The notes under the pieces are model-generated. The model was not told the DNA's origin, did not search any database, and saw only the letters and a list, made by a program, of their open reading frames with translations. The translations under genes and the position numbers were made by a program. Below, piece after piece: positions 46,583 to 59,032 of a stretch of DNA of 64,000 bases. Positions within the stretch are counted from its first letter, which is position 1. The number at the start of each line of letters is the position of its first letter. The stretch is from Agelas oroides (Eukaryota > Porifera > Demospongiae > Agelasida > Agelasidae). The stretch spans positions 2,235,262-2,299,261 of the forward strand of contig OX422198.1 in NCBI GenBank assembly GCA_949130485.1, in the 5' to 3' direction.

Positions 46583-49500
46583 TCAGAGGCTACTGTGGGT
46601 AGGCTGTAGCAGGTCTTCCAGCCAGGGTTCACGAAGCTGATCAAGATTCACAGATTCTGCGGGATCATTTATGGGATTGTTTAGATTATCTTGCTTGGTG
46701 CAGTTTAGTTTCCTGAACCTTAGGTTCAGTTTAGGCACCTTCTTCCATAGCTTGGTGTGCCTCAGTTGCTTGAAGATGTGGTAGGCAAGGATACCAATGA
46801 ATGTTGTGAGTGCTATGGAGACAGAGGTGTACCCAACTGCAAGCTGATTTCCTCTTGAGTGTGTGACATGGTAGGTGGCAACACTGAGTATGACCAAGTT
46901 AAGAACAAATGAGCTTTCCAGTACATCTAGACACCAGTACTTGTAGACCCCACCACTGAGCCAGGCCCACAAATGAATAATCCCAGCTCCCCCAAAAATT
47001 GCAAGCAGGTTGATATCTGGATCTTGCCAAGGATTTAAAGCAAAGACTAGAAGAAGGACAAAGCGAAATACAAGCAGTAGTCCAGGCCAGTAGCGATATT
47101 TTGCTTTGTAGGGAGCATGGTATGAATCCATGAAAGGTTTCAGCCTGTTGACCCATGAGAAGAGCCACAGGTGTGATATGGCCTGCAGCCACTGACCAAA
47201 GAGAAGCAAGAGAGTGTAAGGAAGAAAGAGGAAGAGGAAGACAAGCACTGCCAAAAGGAAGAGTGGAATGTGTTTGCCAACGAGATAGTCAACGTTTGCA
47301 TCATAAAACCACACACGTCTGTTGTATGTTGGATATTCAAGGTGGGTGATGTAAACTGCTGTGATAAATGTGCGAAGGATCTTTGCATATGAAAGGAGGA
47401 TGAGTGTTGCCAAGACAGAAACTGGGTTGTTGCCAAGCAGGTTTGCAAACCTATGTGAAAAATGGCTAATAAGAATCATGAGTCCTACTAGCACCCAAAT
47501 ATATACTGGGAACACAAACTGCAGCCATGTTTTGCTGTAAGCATCCATTCCATTATAGAAGCATGTCTCAATACCAAAGTCAAGGTTTAGCCATGCAATG
47601 AAAACTGATAAAGCATCAGTAGATTTCACAGGTAGAAAGATGGTACAGTTGACTCCAACAATATTGGCATAGAACGCTAAGCCACTGAGTGTTCCTGTTG
47701 CCACTGTCAGTTTGCAAACAAGGAGCAAGAAGACCAGTGCTACTCCCATCACTGCAAAAGGGGTGAGCAAGGCAAGATGGCTGTTGGTGCATTTCATACA
47801 TCGATGAGTGCCAAGTACCAGGCTGTAATCTTCTTTACAATATCCACACAAGAGGCCAGTCCTGTTGTATGCACACTGAAGATCTGTACTGTTGAGAGGA
47901 AAAATCTTTGCATCATTAACGCAGTAGTCAAAAGTGCAGTGTGGGTGAAGAATTAGTTCATCTGATAGATGATCATACCCAACCCAAAAATGTTGGCCTG
48001 GATCACGTGTAATTTGTCCCAATCCATTGGTTATATTGCATTGGTTTGTATATTTTGCAAGTCTGGGCTCACATACACATGATTTTGCTAACTCAGAAAT
48101 GTTAAATCCAGGAGGGCAGGTCTGATTTAAATTCACTGAGATTGTCAGTAGTCCACCATTGTACTTGAAACATGAGCTACCTTCTGGATGCAACTCTATG
48201 TTGACTTTCTGAGAGAGTGAAAACACAGTGTAATTGAGTTTGGTGCAAGTATTGTTTGTTTTGTGTAAGTATTGGTAATCCAGAAGGTTCACTTGGTGAA
48301 TGTCTATTGCATTGATTGTTGCTGTGCTCCTCACTGTGCTAGAAACCATTCCATCTCTTTGTCCAACTGCAACTACAGAAATTTGAAATGTTTCACCAGG
48401 ATGCACTGGTGCATAGTAATAGTGAGACCACCTACAGTCTGGAATGTTGTTTTTACATGGGCATATGTGAAGTGGGTCAGAGGAAATGTTGGAAGTTGTG
48501 TTGTAGTCAGTGTTGTCTTCAATGTGGACTAACATGTCAAACACCTTGCCAGATCTATACGAGCCCAGGCCAGTGAGTTTGCAGTTATCTATTGCACCAC
48601 CATATAACACACTTCCTGCATCTTTAGCAGAATTGTTTCTGAAAACAAATTGGACATCAAGGCCACCAGACAGTTTCTGGTCAGAGAGTTGAAAGAAGCA
48701 TTTTTCTCTAGGTATAAATGGTGCAATCGGAGTGCAGTAAATCAAGGGGTTAACATCAGAGACATAGATGGCCCCTCCGAGAGTTGCGTGGTTGTTCTCC
48801 CAACACACATTTGTGTGAGGAAAGATGGAGAAGGTTGAACGAATGCCTAGATACAGAGGAGGTCGGACACGGTTGAACTTTACTAATTAAAATGGCTGAG
48901 GTCACACTAATTGATTTTTCGTATCTCAACAGACTAGCTCTCTCGACTTTTACTGAGGGGGGCCCCAGTTTTCAAATCAAGATTCAAGGCTGGGGCAAGT
49001 CATAGAAAAAGCTTAAAAGCTTTCTACCTTGCAATATCCAAGATCAATTAGTGTGACCTCAGCCATTTTAATTAGTAAAGTTCAACCGTGTCCGACCTCC
49101 TCTGGCCTAGATACATTGCACCTCCATGGCTAACTCGGTAGTTAATGGTGAAAATATTTATATGGTTTCCATTGTTAGTAAAGCTAATGCTTCCATTGGA
49201 TATCAGTGTGGTGTTCTGATCTGCAAAGATGGCTCCACCTTGCAATGCAGCAAAGTTGCTATGGAAGGTGCTAATACCAGTGAAACGCAATAAGTTGTTG
49301 TTAGTTGCCCAAATTGCACCTCCACTGTTTGCCGAGTTGTTGAAGTTGTTGGTTCCATTGAAAGTAGCTACAACATTCCATGCTGTTCCAATTGCACCAC
49401 CAACTGAATGTTTTCCTGAGTTGTTGATGAAGTTGTTGCATGGTTCCATTGAAGGTAAGTGTGACATTGTGTGCTACAGATATTGCACCACCACCCAATC

Positions 49501-50941
49501 CTGCTGAGTTGTTAACAAAATCACTAGTTCCAATGAATATCAATGAGATATTGTTTTGTACATTGATTGCACCACCATCCCAGTCTGCTGAGTTGTTGAT
49601 GAAGTTGTTGGTTCCATTGAAGATAAGTACAATGTTACCATAATGGGATCCACTGATTGCACCACCACCATAAACAGTATTAAATTTTGCTGAGTTGTTG
49701 ATGAAGTTGTTGGTTCCAGTGAAGGTAAGTATACTATTGGATGATATGTAGATTGCACCACCATCACCGAACGCTAAGTTGCTGATGAAATTGTTGGTTC
49801 CAATAAAGCTAAGTACATTATTGGATGATGTATGGATTGCACCACCTTCATAACCTGCTACATTGTTGATGAAGTTGTTGAATCCATTGAAGGTAAGTAC
49901 AACATCACCTGCTATGTGAATTGCACCAGCAGTGAATCTTGCTGAGTTATTACTGAAATCGCTAGTTCCAATGAATATCAATGAGATGTTGTTTGTTGCA
50001 TAAATTGCTCCACCTCTTCCACCAGCGCCTTTTGCTACATTGCTAGTGAAGTTGTTGGTTCCAGAGAAGTTAAGTAGAACATTACTGTATGTGAAAATCA
50101 CACCACCACTACCAAAATCTGCAGAGTTCTGACTAAAATTACTAGTACCACTGAAACTCAATGAGGTGTTGGTTTCTGCAAGGATAGCACCACCACTGTA
50201 TTGTGCTGAGTTGTTAATGAAGTTGTTGATTCCAGTGAAGTGTAGTGAACTTGCTGATGCCCAGATTGCTCCAGAACTGTACCTTAAGCTGGCACTATTT
50301 TTAAGGAAGGTAGTGTTTCCAGTAAACGTTAATGCACTCCTGAGAGCAGTAATACCACATCCTAATTTATACCACTTACATCCACACTGGTTACGTATGA
50401 ATTCATTATCTTCTGCCAAAGTAATGCTGGTGTTATGTACTGTAAGTGCAGTACCAAGGTTGTCTTGGAAGGAACAGTTAACCAGTTTAGCATGCAGTGT
50501 AGATTGTAAAAACAGGGCAGAGCTACTAGCTGGGTGACTACCATAACTCCAGGACCTGTTGTGAGAGGTAAAAGCTAGTGAGTGAATGTTGAAGTCCACC
50601 ATATTTGTAAAGCCGAAGCCAACTGACCCATTGCGAACAATTGTTGCTATTTTGTCTGACGGAGACTCTCCACGCATGGTAAGCCTGGCTATATTGGCAA
50701 CTGTGACAGTCCTATCAAGAGCATGGTCACCTGGCAGAAACACCATGGTGGTGTTGGATGTAAAATACAGTTCAGCTTCTTGTGCATACTCAGAGAGTGT
50801 GGCACAGTGGGTATTGTGAGGGCAGGATGAGCATGAGGTGGCAGTGGGTGTGACACAGTACACATTCTCAGCAGAGCAGTAGGAGAGGATGTTAATGAGC
50901 AGTGCTGCCACAAGAACAACAAATGGTGTGGACTGAGCCAT
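46583..50941 (-). pseudogene. Pmp-like beta-helix multi-pass membrane protein gene, disrupted
   Basis: ATG at 50941 opens a signal peptide (MAQSTPFVVLVAALLINILS) followed by about fifteen imperfect repeats of the type LxFxGTNNFxNNSA..GGAI, the pattern of chlamydial polymorphic outer-membrane-protein repeats and right-handed beta-helices. The second half has a Cys-rich module (LLCGYCKEDYSLVLGTHRC) and then about eight TM helices (approximately residues 965-1300) with a charged cytoplasmic tail ending at 46583. I know this architecture as a lineage-expanded sponge surface-protein family; its function is not known to me. Two lesions break it: a 4-bp insertion at 49439-49442 and a 251-bp MITE plus 9-bp duplication at 48854-49113. 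Discounting 4 and 260 bp leaves 4095 bp, exactly 1365 codons, so no other lesion or intron is needed. On the minus strand a good acceptor near 50954 just before the ATG suggests a 5'UTR intron. Confidence 0.85.
48854..49104. mobile_element. MITE with perfect 62-bp TIRs inserted in the Pmp-like gene
   Basis: The arms 48854-48915 and 49043-49104 are exact reverse complements over 62 bp, starting CAGAGGAGGTCGGACACGG. The element is flanked by the direct repeat GCCTAGATA at 48845-48853 and 49105-49113, a 9-bp target duplication. Reading the gene from one duplication copy to the other joins GGAMYL to GIRSTF in frame, so the insertion is in coding sequence. Long TIRs with a 9-bp duplication fit a Mutator-like (MULE) origin; that is inference. 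Perfect arm identity argues for a young insertion. No coding capacity. Confidence 0.92.
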
Positions 50942-52109
50942 CGTGTTAAATGGCTGCGGAAAAGGGAAGTTTTAATCTTAATATTTGTGGCCCAACAACT
51001 ACAAAAAATTACTAAATACTAAATATTTGTCTTAAAAAGTCACAGTATTAATATCCTTGTGTTGCAAGTGACAAAAGCTAGGTGGAGGCCTAAATATACG
51101 TTCACTCAAGTTAATTATGCACCTATAGTAGAGCTATATAAAGCAAAATCTTGTAAAGTGTTGTATTTAGTACAAATTAGACAAACTAGACGTAGCTAAT
51201 CAATAAAACATACCATTACTGTTGGCATATGGTAGCCCACACTGTCACTTGATACACACTTGCACTTGAGCTAACAATATGTATAAGTATAGTAGCTCAT
51301 AAAAGGTTGAAGAAATTTTGTAAATTACAAGCTCCTGGTCACAATCTGCATTTTAGATCCAGATTTTGAATGCATGCAGCAAACACTGTTTCGGTATACA
51401 GCCTACACTTAGAAATTAAAGACTTCTCTTCCTGTGACTCTTGTGTGCTGGAAATTGCAATCTATATGTTTTGGGGGAAAACTTTGCAGCAGTGATAATT
51501 CTGGCAATAAAATATTGTTCGTATTTAATCATGATTTTTGGGAATATTATTTTACAGTATTGATAATTCTACCATACAGCACTAGCACACACCTGCTTGA
51601 GAACAATGGCCTGTGTTTGCATAACTTTGCAATTCAGCTAGCAACACTGAAAGTATACTGAGTGACTGTTTAAATAAAAAAGCACTTATAACATTAGGTA
51701 TAGACTTTATATACATGGTGGTTGTTGTCTAGTTTATACCTGTACATAAACAAGCAAACAAACGAACAAAAATAAAAGCTGGTACTCATCAAGCACAACA
51801 CATTTGCTGGTAAAAGATTCTCATAACTCAACCTGTACAACGGGTGACTTTGTGCAACATATATAGGTCTGCCTTTTTAAGGGAGATGTGGTTCATTGAT
51901 TGTGGACACACTAATAGCTTGATATATATAACGACTTTTAGCATATACAAAGGTGGGGGGAAATTATTAGTAATGAAACACACAAAACTCCTCTAGTGAC
52001 AACTGGGCTGGTACAAAATATAACATCAGTGCACATTTGTAGCAATTCAAAGACAGGCAGGTATGAAGCTCAAACCACACTACAGGTTAGCAATGTAATG
52101 TCATCAATC
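50942..52109. other. Upstream region of the Pmp-like gene
   Basis: AT-rich. On the minus strand TTCCCTTTTCCGCAG precedes the start codon by about a dozen bases and looks like a splice acceptor. No other exon or repeat recognised. Confidence 0.45.
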
Positions 52110-52376
52110 AGCGGTTCATGAAGCTGATCAAGGTTCACAGATTCTGTGAGATCATTTGTAAGATTCTCCACTGCCTCTTTGTTGTTCAGTTTCCTGAACT
52201 CCAGGTTCGGTTTTGGAACCTTCTTCCACAACTTGTTGGGCCTCAGTTGCTGGAAGATGTGGTAGGTAAGGTGAAAGTGTCATGGAGACAAGAGGAGTAA
52301 CCAACTGCATTTCCTCTGGAGTGGCTGACAGGATAGGTCGCAACACCTAGCACAATGAAGTTCACAGTGAATGGAA
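52110..52376 (-). pseudogene. 3' fragment of a Pmp-like paralogue
   Basis: This stretch matches 46640-46900, the C-terminal tail and last TM helix of the Pmp-like gene, with many substitutions and small deletions (for example the segment after GTGGTAGGTAAGG is shortened and out of frame). Only the end of the gene is present; upstream on the minus strand (higher coordinates) the similarity stops near 52376. It is a relic of a tandem second gene copy or of a partial duplication. Confidence 0.7.
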
Positions 52377-52752
52377 GCACAAAAATGCAAAACCCTCGGT
52401 GCATTGAAGTGTTAACTATCAGTATTGGTGCATGTAATTTAGTTACAGGTAGCTGTTATTAGCAGTTAAGTTTGTATGTTTCAGTCTGCTATAAACAGTT
52501 AGCACGCAACCATGTATTTGCAAGGTTGACAAACCTGGAATTCAAGCTGAGAAACTTTTCCTTTCATAAACTGTTTGCTATTAGTCAGTTTTGGGCCTGT
52601 TCAACATTTCACCGTCCGTATAATTGGAGATTTTCCTAGCTTCCTGTCAGCGAGCCTAATTACAGTGCCAAGTGAGAAGAACTAGTGCATGTTGTTAAGT
52701 GCATATACGTGGGCAGTAAGTACATGCTGTTGATTTATGCAACGTTGATATT

Positions 52753-52951
52753 CTAATTGCAGTTTTTACTGCAGGAATGGTTTAGGAAAGTGACATCCAC
52801 AGCTTCGTCCTGAAGCACCTCCAGTGGCTTGTGTTTTCCAACATCAAGGGGTTGATAACCTTGAGCTTCACATACCAAAACATGGTCTTGCAGTTGGAAA
52901 AGAGCTCTTGTAGAGGTGGTTGTGTCGGTGAAGCCACTGCAAGGCATGGTG
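52753..52951 (-). CDS. Unassigned coding-like segment (possible terminal exon)
   Basis: After a good minus-strand acceptor (CACCATGCCTTGCAG) an open frame runs GFTDTTTSTRALFQLQ to SCSKNCN and stops at TAG 52753. Balanced composition and a Cys pair at the end suggest real or recently real coding sequence. No family recognised; no upstream exon linked with confidence. Confidence 0.25.
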
Positions 52952-53172
52952 AACATTTCAGTGAGGATTCAGGATTACTAGGGCATGTCGCTCACTGCAC
53001 TTATTAATAGGTGAGCAGTGTTCGTTCCTCTCGAGTTATGTTCTGATTAGCTACAGGTTTTTTGGGCACGACTGGTTCAGGGTAAAGAACTATCATACAT
53101 TTTACTGTAGAAGTAGCTATAATTATACTAATTGGGTGTCTATAAAGAGGTACTGCCAACATTTTAAAGTCC

Positions 53173-53431
53173 TTAGCTGTGCAGGTCAAAATTTACTCCA
53201 TCTGGATTAGACATGACGTAAAGTGGGTCAATATACACAGAGGGTCCACCACCAGTAATATCTTTTGTCTTATTGCATTGTTTGCTATAAAAAAGAGTAT
53301 CTGGCTGTTGTATTCTAGGCTTGTATGCATGGTAGCAAATGTATGCATGTTCAAGGTTTGGTTCAGGATTCGCACACCTGTTGTGGATGTTGCCACAGGA
53401 CTTAGGGTACACACGTGACTTTGGGCAAGTA
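53173..53431 (-). CDS. Unassigned Cys-containing coding-like segment
   Basis: Open frame CPKSRVYPKSCGNIHNRC to VNFDLHS with six cysteines, stop at 53173. Possibly an exon of the same unknown gene as 52753-52951, but the splice phases I tried do not join the two. No family recognised. Confidence 0.25.
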
Positions 53432-54176
53432 TGACCCTAATGTTTGTTCTTCATGAGCTACCAACTACAGCACAACATATTCATGACAGCAGCTAGCAAC
53501 ATAAGAAAGCATAACTGCAATGCCACTGCAATGACAAATGCCCTTCCTACCCAGTGTATAAATTGTAAATTGCTACCTATGTACAGTGTATGGTGCCTAC
53601 CATGCAGTAGCTTATGGTGTGATCAATTTGCAAGTGCAACTTTCAGTCATTATTGGAGAGAAGGCTCAGCACCTTTTAGGAGGGTGTAATTGGAGAGTGC
53701 TTGTAGACCACCTTTGAACATGAGATATACTGAGCCCAAGATTAGCATTCAGTGGTGCTGACTTCATAGTATGAAACAATGGTTATTACTCACAGATCTT
53801 GCCCTGACTTAATAACATCTATGCCAAAGTACTCTTTCATGCCTTCTCAGGAGCAGCACACTATGCTTCTGTCCTTGCCTGACTTTTTGTCATTTACTGG
53901 GCGGGGCCACCTTGCTACCTACTGGAAACTGTACCTCAGTCACCGTTCATCTTGCACCGGGCTCGTTTGTCCCCCAGACTCACCTTAGCTTAATTCTCCA
54001 TCCACGCTCATGATCACGACCATACAGCAAGCCACAGTGACACCCTTCGCATGTGAAGATGTGCGGCCAATGTACCTTCCCCTACATGCCGTGTGAAGCC
54101 TCTTTCCGACTTCCAAGGGTCGCTCCACATGAGCGAGGCTGCTGACAACCGAACTGGATAAGCAGAAGTTGCCATA

Positions 54177-54236
54177 GCTCCTCACAGAGGCATTCTAGGA
54201 GGAAAGGCTCCTCACAGAGGCATTCTAGGAGGAAAG
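54177..54236. repeat. 30-bp tandem duplication
   Basis: GCTCCTCACAGAGGCATTCT and the following ten bases occur twice in perfect tandem. Confidence 0.95.
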
Positions 54237-54457
54237 GCAAAATCAAGTTGCCTAGTAAGCTTCGGTAAGTCATTATTGAGCCAGACGTAATGAATGAATG
54301 AATTAATTAACTAAAACTTTTTCTTCTCACTTGGCACTGTAATTTGCAAAGGAAGGAGTTTAGTAAAATGATGTAGTGTCATGTAGCTTGAACAGTGAGT
54401 AAAGCCTGCTTGTCAAAGCAAGGTTGTATCACAGTGGCCATGACTGTATTAGTTAGG

Positions 54458-54770
54458 TAGGCCCGGTGTCATGTGAATATGGGGACCCCCGATCTTGGGG
54501 ATAGATTTGGGGACCCCCATCCCGAAATGTACATAGATATGGGGACTCCAACCAAAATTTTTTTTTTTTTCTGTTGTGCTATAGCTATGGCTGTGCTTAA
54601 CTGCATTAGTAATGTGAAAGTCAACACATCTATGTTACTCACAATCATAAACATTGATGCTATCAATTGACAGTGGGGTCCCTAAATCTACGTGGGGGTC
54701 CCCAAACTCACGTAGATTTAGGGATGGGGGTCCCCATACCTACGGGGTCCCCAAATTTATGCTGTATGCT
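54458..54770. mobile_element. Foldback-like GGGGTCCCC-rich element
   Basis: Repeats of TGGGGACCCCC and GGGGTCCCCA in opposite orientation (54480-54550 versus 54670-54755) surround an AT-rich core with a poly-T run. Precise termini not found. Confidence 0.55.
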
Positions 54771-55649
54771 GAGCCTATGTAGGTGACCGTGGCCCAGTGC
54801 TTCGAATGATTGGGCTAGGCTTTAATAGCTAGAATACACAAATTATCGTTACTACATTTTAGTACACATGCATGCTGAACCATCGTTGTAAGTTGTTTAC
54901 TGTCATAAGGGGGAGAGGTGGGGCTAGCAATGTATGCTTCCACTCGTGAATGAGCCCCTCCCATAGACAAGCTGTGGATTTTCTGAAATGTGCATTCATT
55001 TCGGTCAAAGTTGTCCATTTCAAGAGTAGTGACAAACATGAGCCTAGCCTGAATCTGACAGTGGGTCTGAACACTTGGTGGCATACATTGATTTGAGACA
55101 TGGTGGTAGTTAGGACCCAGTGTACAGTAAATGTGTAAGAGCGTCCATTGAGTGCCAATGAGGGGTTTATGAAAGTATTAATAAGCTATTAAAACTGACT
55201 TTAACACTAGGGAAAGCAAGATTGCCCGAAAGCAAATCCTATAACCCCAAACCTGACACTTGGAGTAAACCTGGTCCTGACTGTAACCTCCGCTGACCAC
55301 CTTCTGTCCCACCTTAAGTTTGTTTGTGGTTTTTTATATTGGGGTGTTTTTCTTAAACAAACAAACAAACAAACTGCACCGGGAAAATCTACTGAATGAT
55401 TCACTAAAAATCAAGAGTCAATCATCTTAAATTAGACTATTCAGTTCTGAGGAAAGTGGGTAGTCTACTTTGGGAATGATTGAGAGGGAACTCTATAGGT
55501 TTGGAAATGTATGTAGGTACAAGGGTAGAAGTAACTTCCTCAGGATGATTGTCACCATGCATTGCTCTGCTTTCTTCACTTCCTTCCTTTGAGGCTCTAG
55601 CTGGGGAAATTGTTTTTGCACACCTACAGTACTTTGCCATTTTCACCCC

Positions 55650-56047
55650 TGCTATAGCACACCATTCCCGCCTCCAGTTTTTGATCGCTTGCAGTATGCA
55701 AAAACAGAGGGAAGGCCTGGTCCATTTTATCACGTGAATGACATTGTGTCTACTAGGTAGACAGAGGGGAGGGAGGGGTCCCCAATCAAAAGAACGGATT
55801 TCTTGCACGCGTTCTTCATTTTGAACCAGGAGCGGTACATTTCTCATTTCGTGAACGTTCAAAACTCCAGCACTTGAGGCAGAAACCACAAGGCCTGAAG
55901 CTCATTTTTTCAATCGGGGACCCCTCCCCCTCTCTGTCTACCTAGGTAGACAAACATGTGATAAAATGGACCAGGCCTTCTCCCTCAATTTTTGCATACT
56001 GCAAGTGATCAAAAACTGGACGGTGGGAAGGCCTGGGAACGAGGCTA
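55650..56047. mobile_element. Foldback element
   Basis: Arms about 55670-55795 and 55915-56045 are reverse complements: GATCGCTTGCAGTATGCAAA / TTTGCATACTGCAAGTGATC, GGCCTGGTCCATTTTATCAC / GTGATAAAATGGACCAGGCC, CTAGGTAGACAGAG / CTCTGTCTACCTAG. The single-copy piece between the arms is about 120 bp. Confidence 0.8.
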
Positions 56048-56608
56048 AGATTTTCTTCCTTTTTGCATTGTTGTCTTTTCCCTCATGAACCCAGCTGACC
56101 TGTGTAACTGTTTGTAAGACAGTACAACATGGAACTGGACATTAGGTCTCTTTTACTCCCAAATTTATGAACAAAGTCTATATGGAGGAAATGCAGTGAG
56201 AATGCTGAAAACCATTCTGCAGTTAAGAAGCAGATGGAGTTTATTGTGTTCCCCACTACCTTCCACCCCAACACCTCAGAAATCCAGACCAAAGAGACAT
56301 GTTCAGCTGCCATTTCATTCAAGTGAGGGTGGGTGCTGTGGGAGAGCGAGCCTCAGCAAGAGCCCAAGACAGTCTGAGTAACATCACATTCACAGCTACT
56401 TAATATCAAACAAACATAGCTGGTAACTTCAATGCTTTGTGCTTGGGTGTTGCAAAGATTCTGCAAAACCCTGTATGCCCTTAGAAACTGAAAAAAGTTG
56501 TTTAATTCTGGTACTGAGTAACTTTATAATGTTGGCCTGTGTGGGTCTGTTATATCTTCCCCATGTTGTAAAAGATGCCATCTTTCATGGCAGCTGCCAT
56601 GTGTTTGC

Positions 56609-59032
56609 ATGAGAGAGCTGTGTGTGTTTGCCTTCCTGTCCCTGGGAGTCATGGCTGCAGAAGCCATTGCCACAGATGCAGATGTGAGTAGTATATTTCT
56701 CATCCAGTGAAACTAAGTTTTAGTATACGTGCAGCAATTCGGTGCTCCAAGGAATGATGATCTTACACATTACATGCATATGTGCTGCTTTTTCAGACAC
56801 GGACTAGGAAATATTGTTGTGTGTATATTAACACTTCAGAAGTGAGTTTGTCATTGTGCTGTTGCAAAAGGCATGCATTAGTACCAGCTAGTACCAGCTA
56901 GCTTCCACTGACTTTATTTTGATGTCATTATACAGAGTAGAGGTTTTTAGTGAGATATCACATTTTAATGTGTGCAATAGATTGGCTAAACCTGTATAAT
57001 GTACCAGGTTTTCCAATCACTGTTCTCTGATGTGCTAATAACTATACTTACATAAAATTAATGTATCCTCAATTGGGTGGTTTCAGCACCTAGTTTTTGT
57101 ATACAAATCTCTGATCTGCTCTATCTTACACTACAGAACAAGGACTTTGACTTGGTAGAGCTAGTGATGAAGGAAGTGATGGATTCACTGCAGAATTATG
57201 CTGGTGCAGTAACAAAGGACTATGAAATAAGAAAGCGGAAGCATTTAACTACTCAGGACACATCCTACAGGTATCTACGCAGGCTAATCTATTTGCATCC
57301 TAATTTTGTGTACACAAAATAGGTGATCATCTAACTTGAAGCAAGATTTGGACAAGCATTGTAAGCAATTTCCACTAATGTAGTGGTAATTAAGTTTACA
57401 GTATTATCGGTTCTCTGTATAACAGCTGTGATTCATTGGGGACATGGATATACATCGTTCAATACTCTCTGTGTGATATCTTTGTTTTGTATTGCAACCC
57501 CAAGATTTCTTATCCCTGAAAGCAGAGTAAATATTGAGTCAACTTCTGTCATTCAAGAAATAGAGGCACCGTAGCTACATGTTATCAACACATGAAGGAA
57601 AACCTGTAAAACCTGGCACAAGTTTGAGAACCTAGGTACATGGATAGGCAGACAGCAGTCATGCTTCACCTTACTTTTGGCATGTATACAATCTGGAGAT
57701 TGGACTAATAACTGTTTACAAACCACCAGAACAGAGGTAGACCAGAGCACACTCAAAGGCCTGTCTAAAGGATGATGCATATACAGTTAATACAGGAGCA
57801 GAGATCTCAGTTGCCGGCTATATTGGCAGCCCATGGGCTGAAACATCTGTTTACAGTCTATGTTATGCCTGCATTCTCGACTAGAAACAGTCATTATCAG
57901 TATCCTAATATGCTTTTTACATAATGTGTTCAGTACTTATAGTGCTGCTAGTGGCAGTCTCGATGCCAATCATAAATGTGAGGTATCCCAGCAGCAAAGA
58001 GATGGCCAGATTCAGATGAATAAACATATGGACAGCATGCAATAATTTCTTCCTGCAAGGCATATCAAAAAGATGGAATGAAATACTGTTGATGTTACTA
58101 GCAAGCCACACACGATAGTGTTAAATGGCGAAAATAAGATGCAGGAGTTCCAGGGTATCATGTTACAACAATCAACACAAGTCACTGGACTAGGTATGGT
58201 TTGTATAAGGTAGCAATGATGAAGTCAAGTACAGTTGTACCATAATCTCCCAAAAATAGGCCCACCCTCAAAAATAAACCACCCCCCTTTCTTGAATGAA
58301 GCTCTTGAAGTACGTCCACCTATTCAGTATGCCGCAGTACATGCGGTGCAAGAAGCACGGAAGAAGCAGCACTGTGCAAGAGGAGGGACTAACAGATGAA
58401 GCCAGACACCATTTGCTGTTATCGCATGACAAGAGAGGCATTGCAGAATCACTGCATGCACACATAAATAGTGCTAGACTGAGTATGAGAAATATCACAA
58501 CTCTCGAAAATACGCCTCCCCCCTTCTTTGAGAAACCACTTCAGTTCATCGCTCATTGGCGTATTTTCAGGAGATTACAGTATTATAACAACTTTTAATA
58601 ACCAGCTCACTGCCTAAGACATGATTAGTCAAGTATACATTCTCTTTAATCTGCCACTGAGTAGTTATTTACACTATTGTGGGCCCTTGCCTATTGGGCT
58701 GATTCATCTACAGAATACTCAATATGTAGCTCCCTCATTCCATTAACTGTCTAGTAATCTAAGTTCACGAATACAAACTACCTTTTACACAGTTAACTGC
58801 ACATTCTATTTTGACATACCCTTGCAGTACGAAGAACACTACAGAAATGATAAGGCAGGTTGTAGAGATGGTGCATCCAATGTATGAAACAATCTGCAGG
58901 GCCCTGCTTCTGGTACCAAGAAAAATTCACCACATGAATGCAGAAACAGCCACAGAAAGTTTCTGTCATATGTTTTGACACTAACTACAGACCTGCAGTC
59001 CTCCTGCCACATCCACTAGCACTGCAAAGCTG
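56609..59032 (+). CDS. Probable secreted or membrane protein, first exons only
   Basis: Unrecognised gene built from splice signals. Exon 1, 56609-56683, starts MRELCVFAFLSLGVMAAEA, a clear signal peptide, and ends at GTGAGT. Exon 2, 56797-56841 (45 bp), follows TGCTGCTTTTTCAG and reads TRTRKYCCVYINTSE, then GTGAGT. Exon 3, 57137-57271, follows TACACTACAG and reads NKDFDLVELVMKEVM onward, ending at CAG/GTATCT. All three are phase 0 and join into one open frame of 85 residues with one N-glycosylation sequon. Less certain continuations: 58828-58858 (strong acceptor, YEEHYRNDKA) and 58999-59032. No stop assigned; the 3' end was not found. Family unknown. An RNA read across the three junctions would settle it. 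Confidence 0.45.
58239..58582. mobile_element. MITE of the GAGATTACGG family, inverted copy
   Basis: CCATAATCTCCCAAAAATAGG at the left (TIR form) and TTTTCAGGAGATTACAG at the right; interior is the reverse complement of the 10078 copy (GCGATAACAGCAAATGG on the minus strand). It lies in an intron-sized gap of the putative secreted-protein gene. Confidence 0.8.

Noticed and set aside
46583..48808. 741-aa ORF as a free-standing membrane protein gene
   Set aside because: It begins without an ATG in context immediately beside the MITE and joins in frame to the upstream repeats across the target duplication; it is the 3' part of one broken gene.
55437..55889. 150-aa minus-strand ORF
   Set aside because: Overlaps one arm of the 55650-56047 foldback element, and its middle is the repeat shared with 27150 and 7947; no domain seen.
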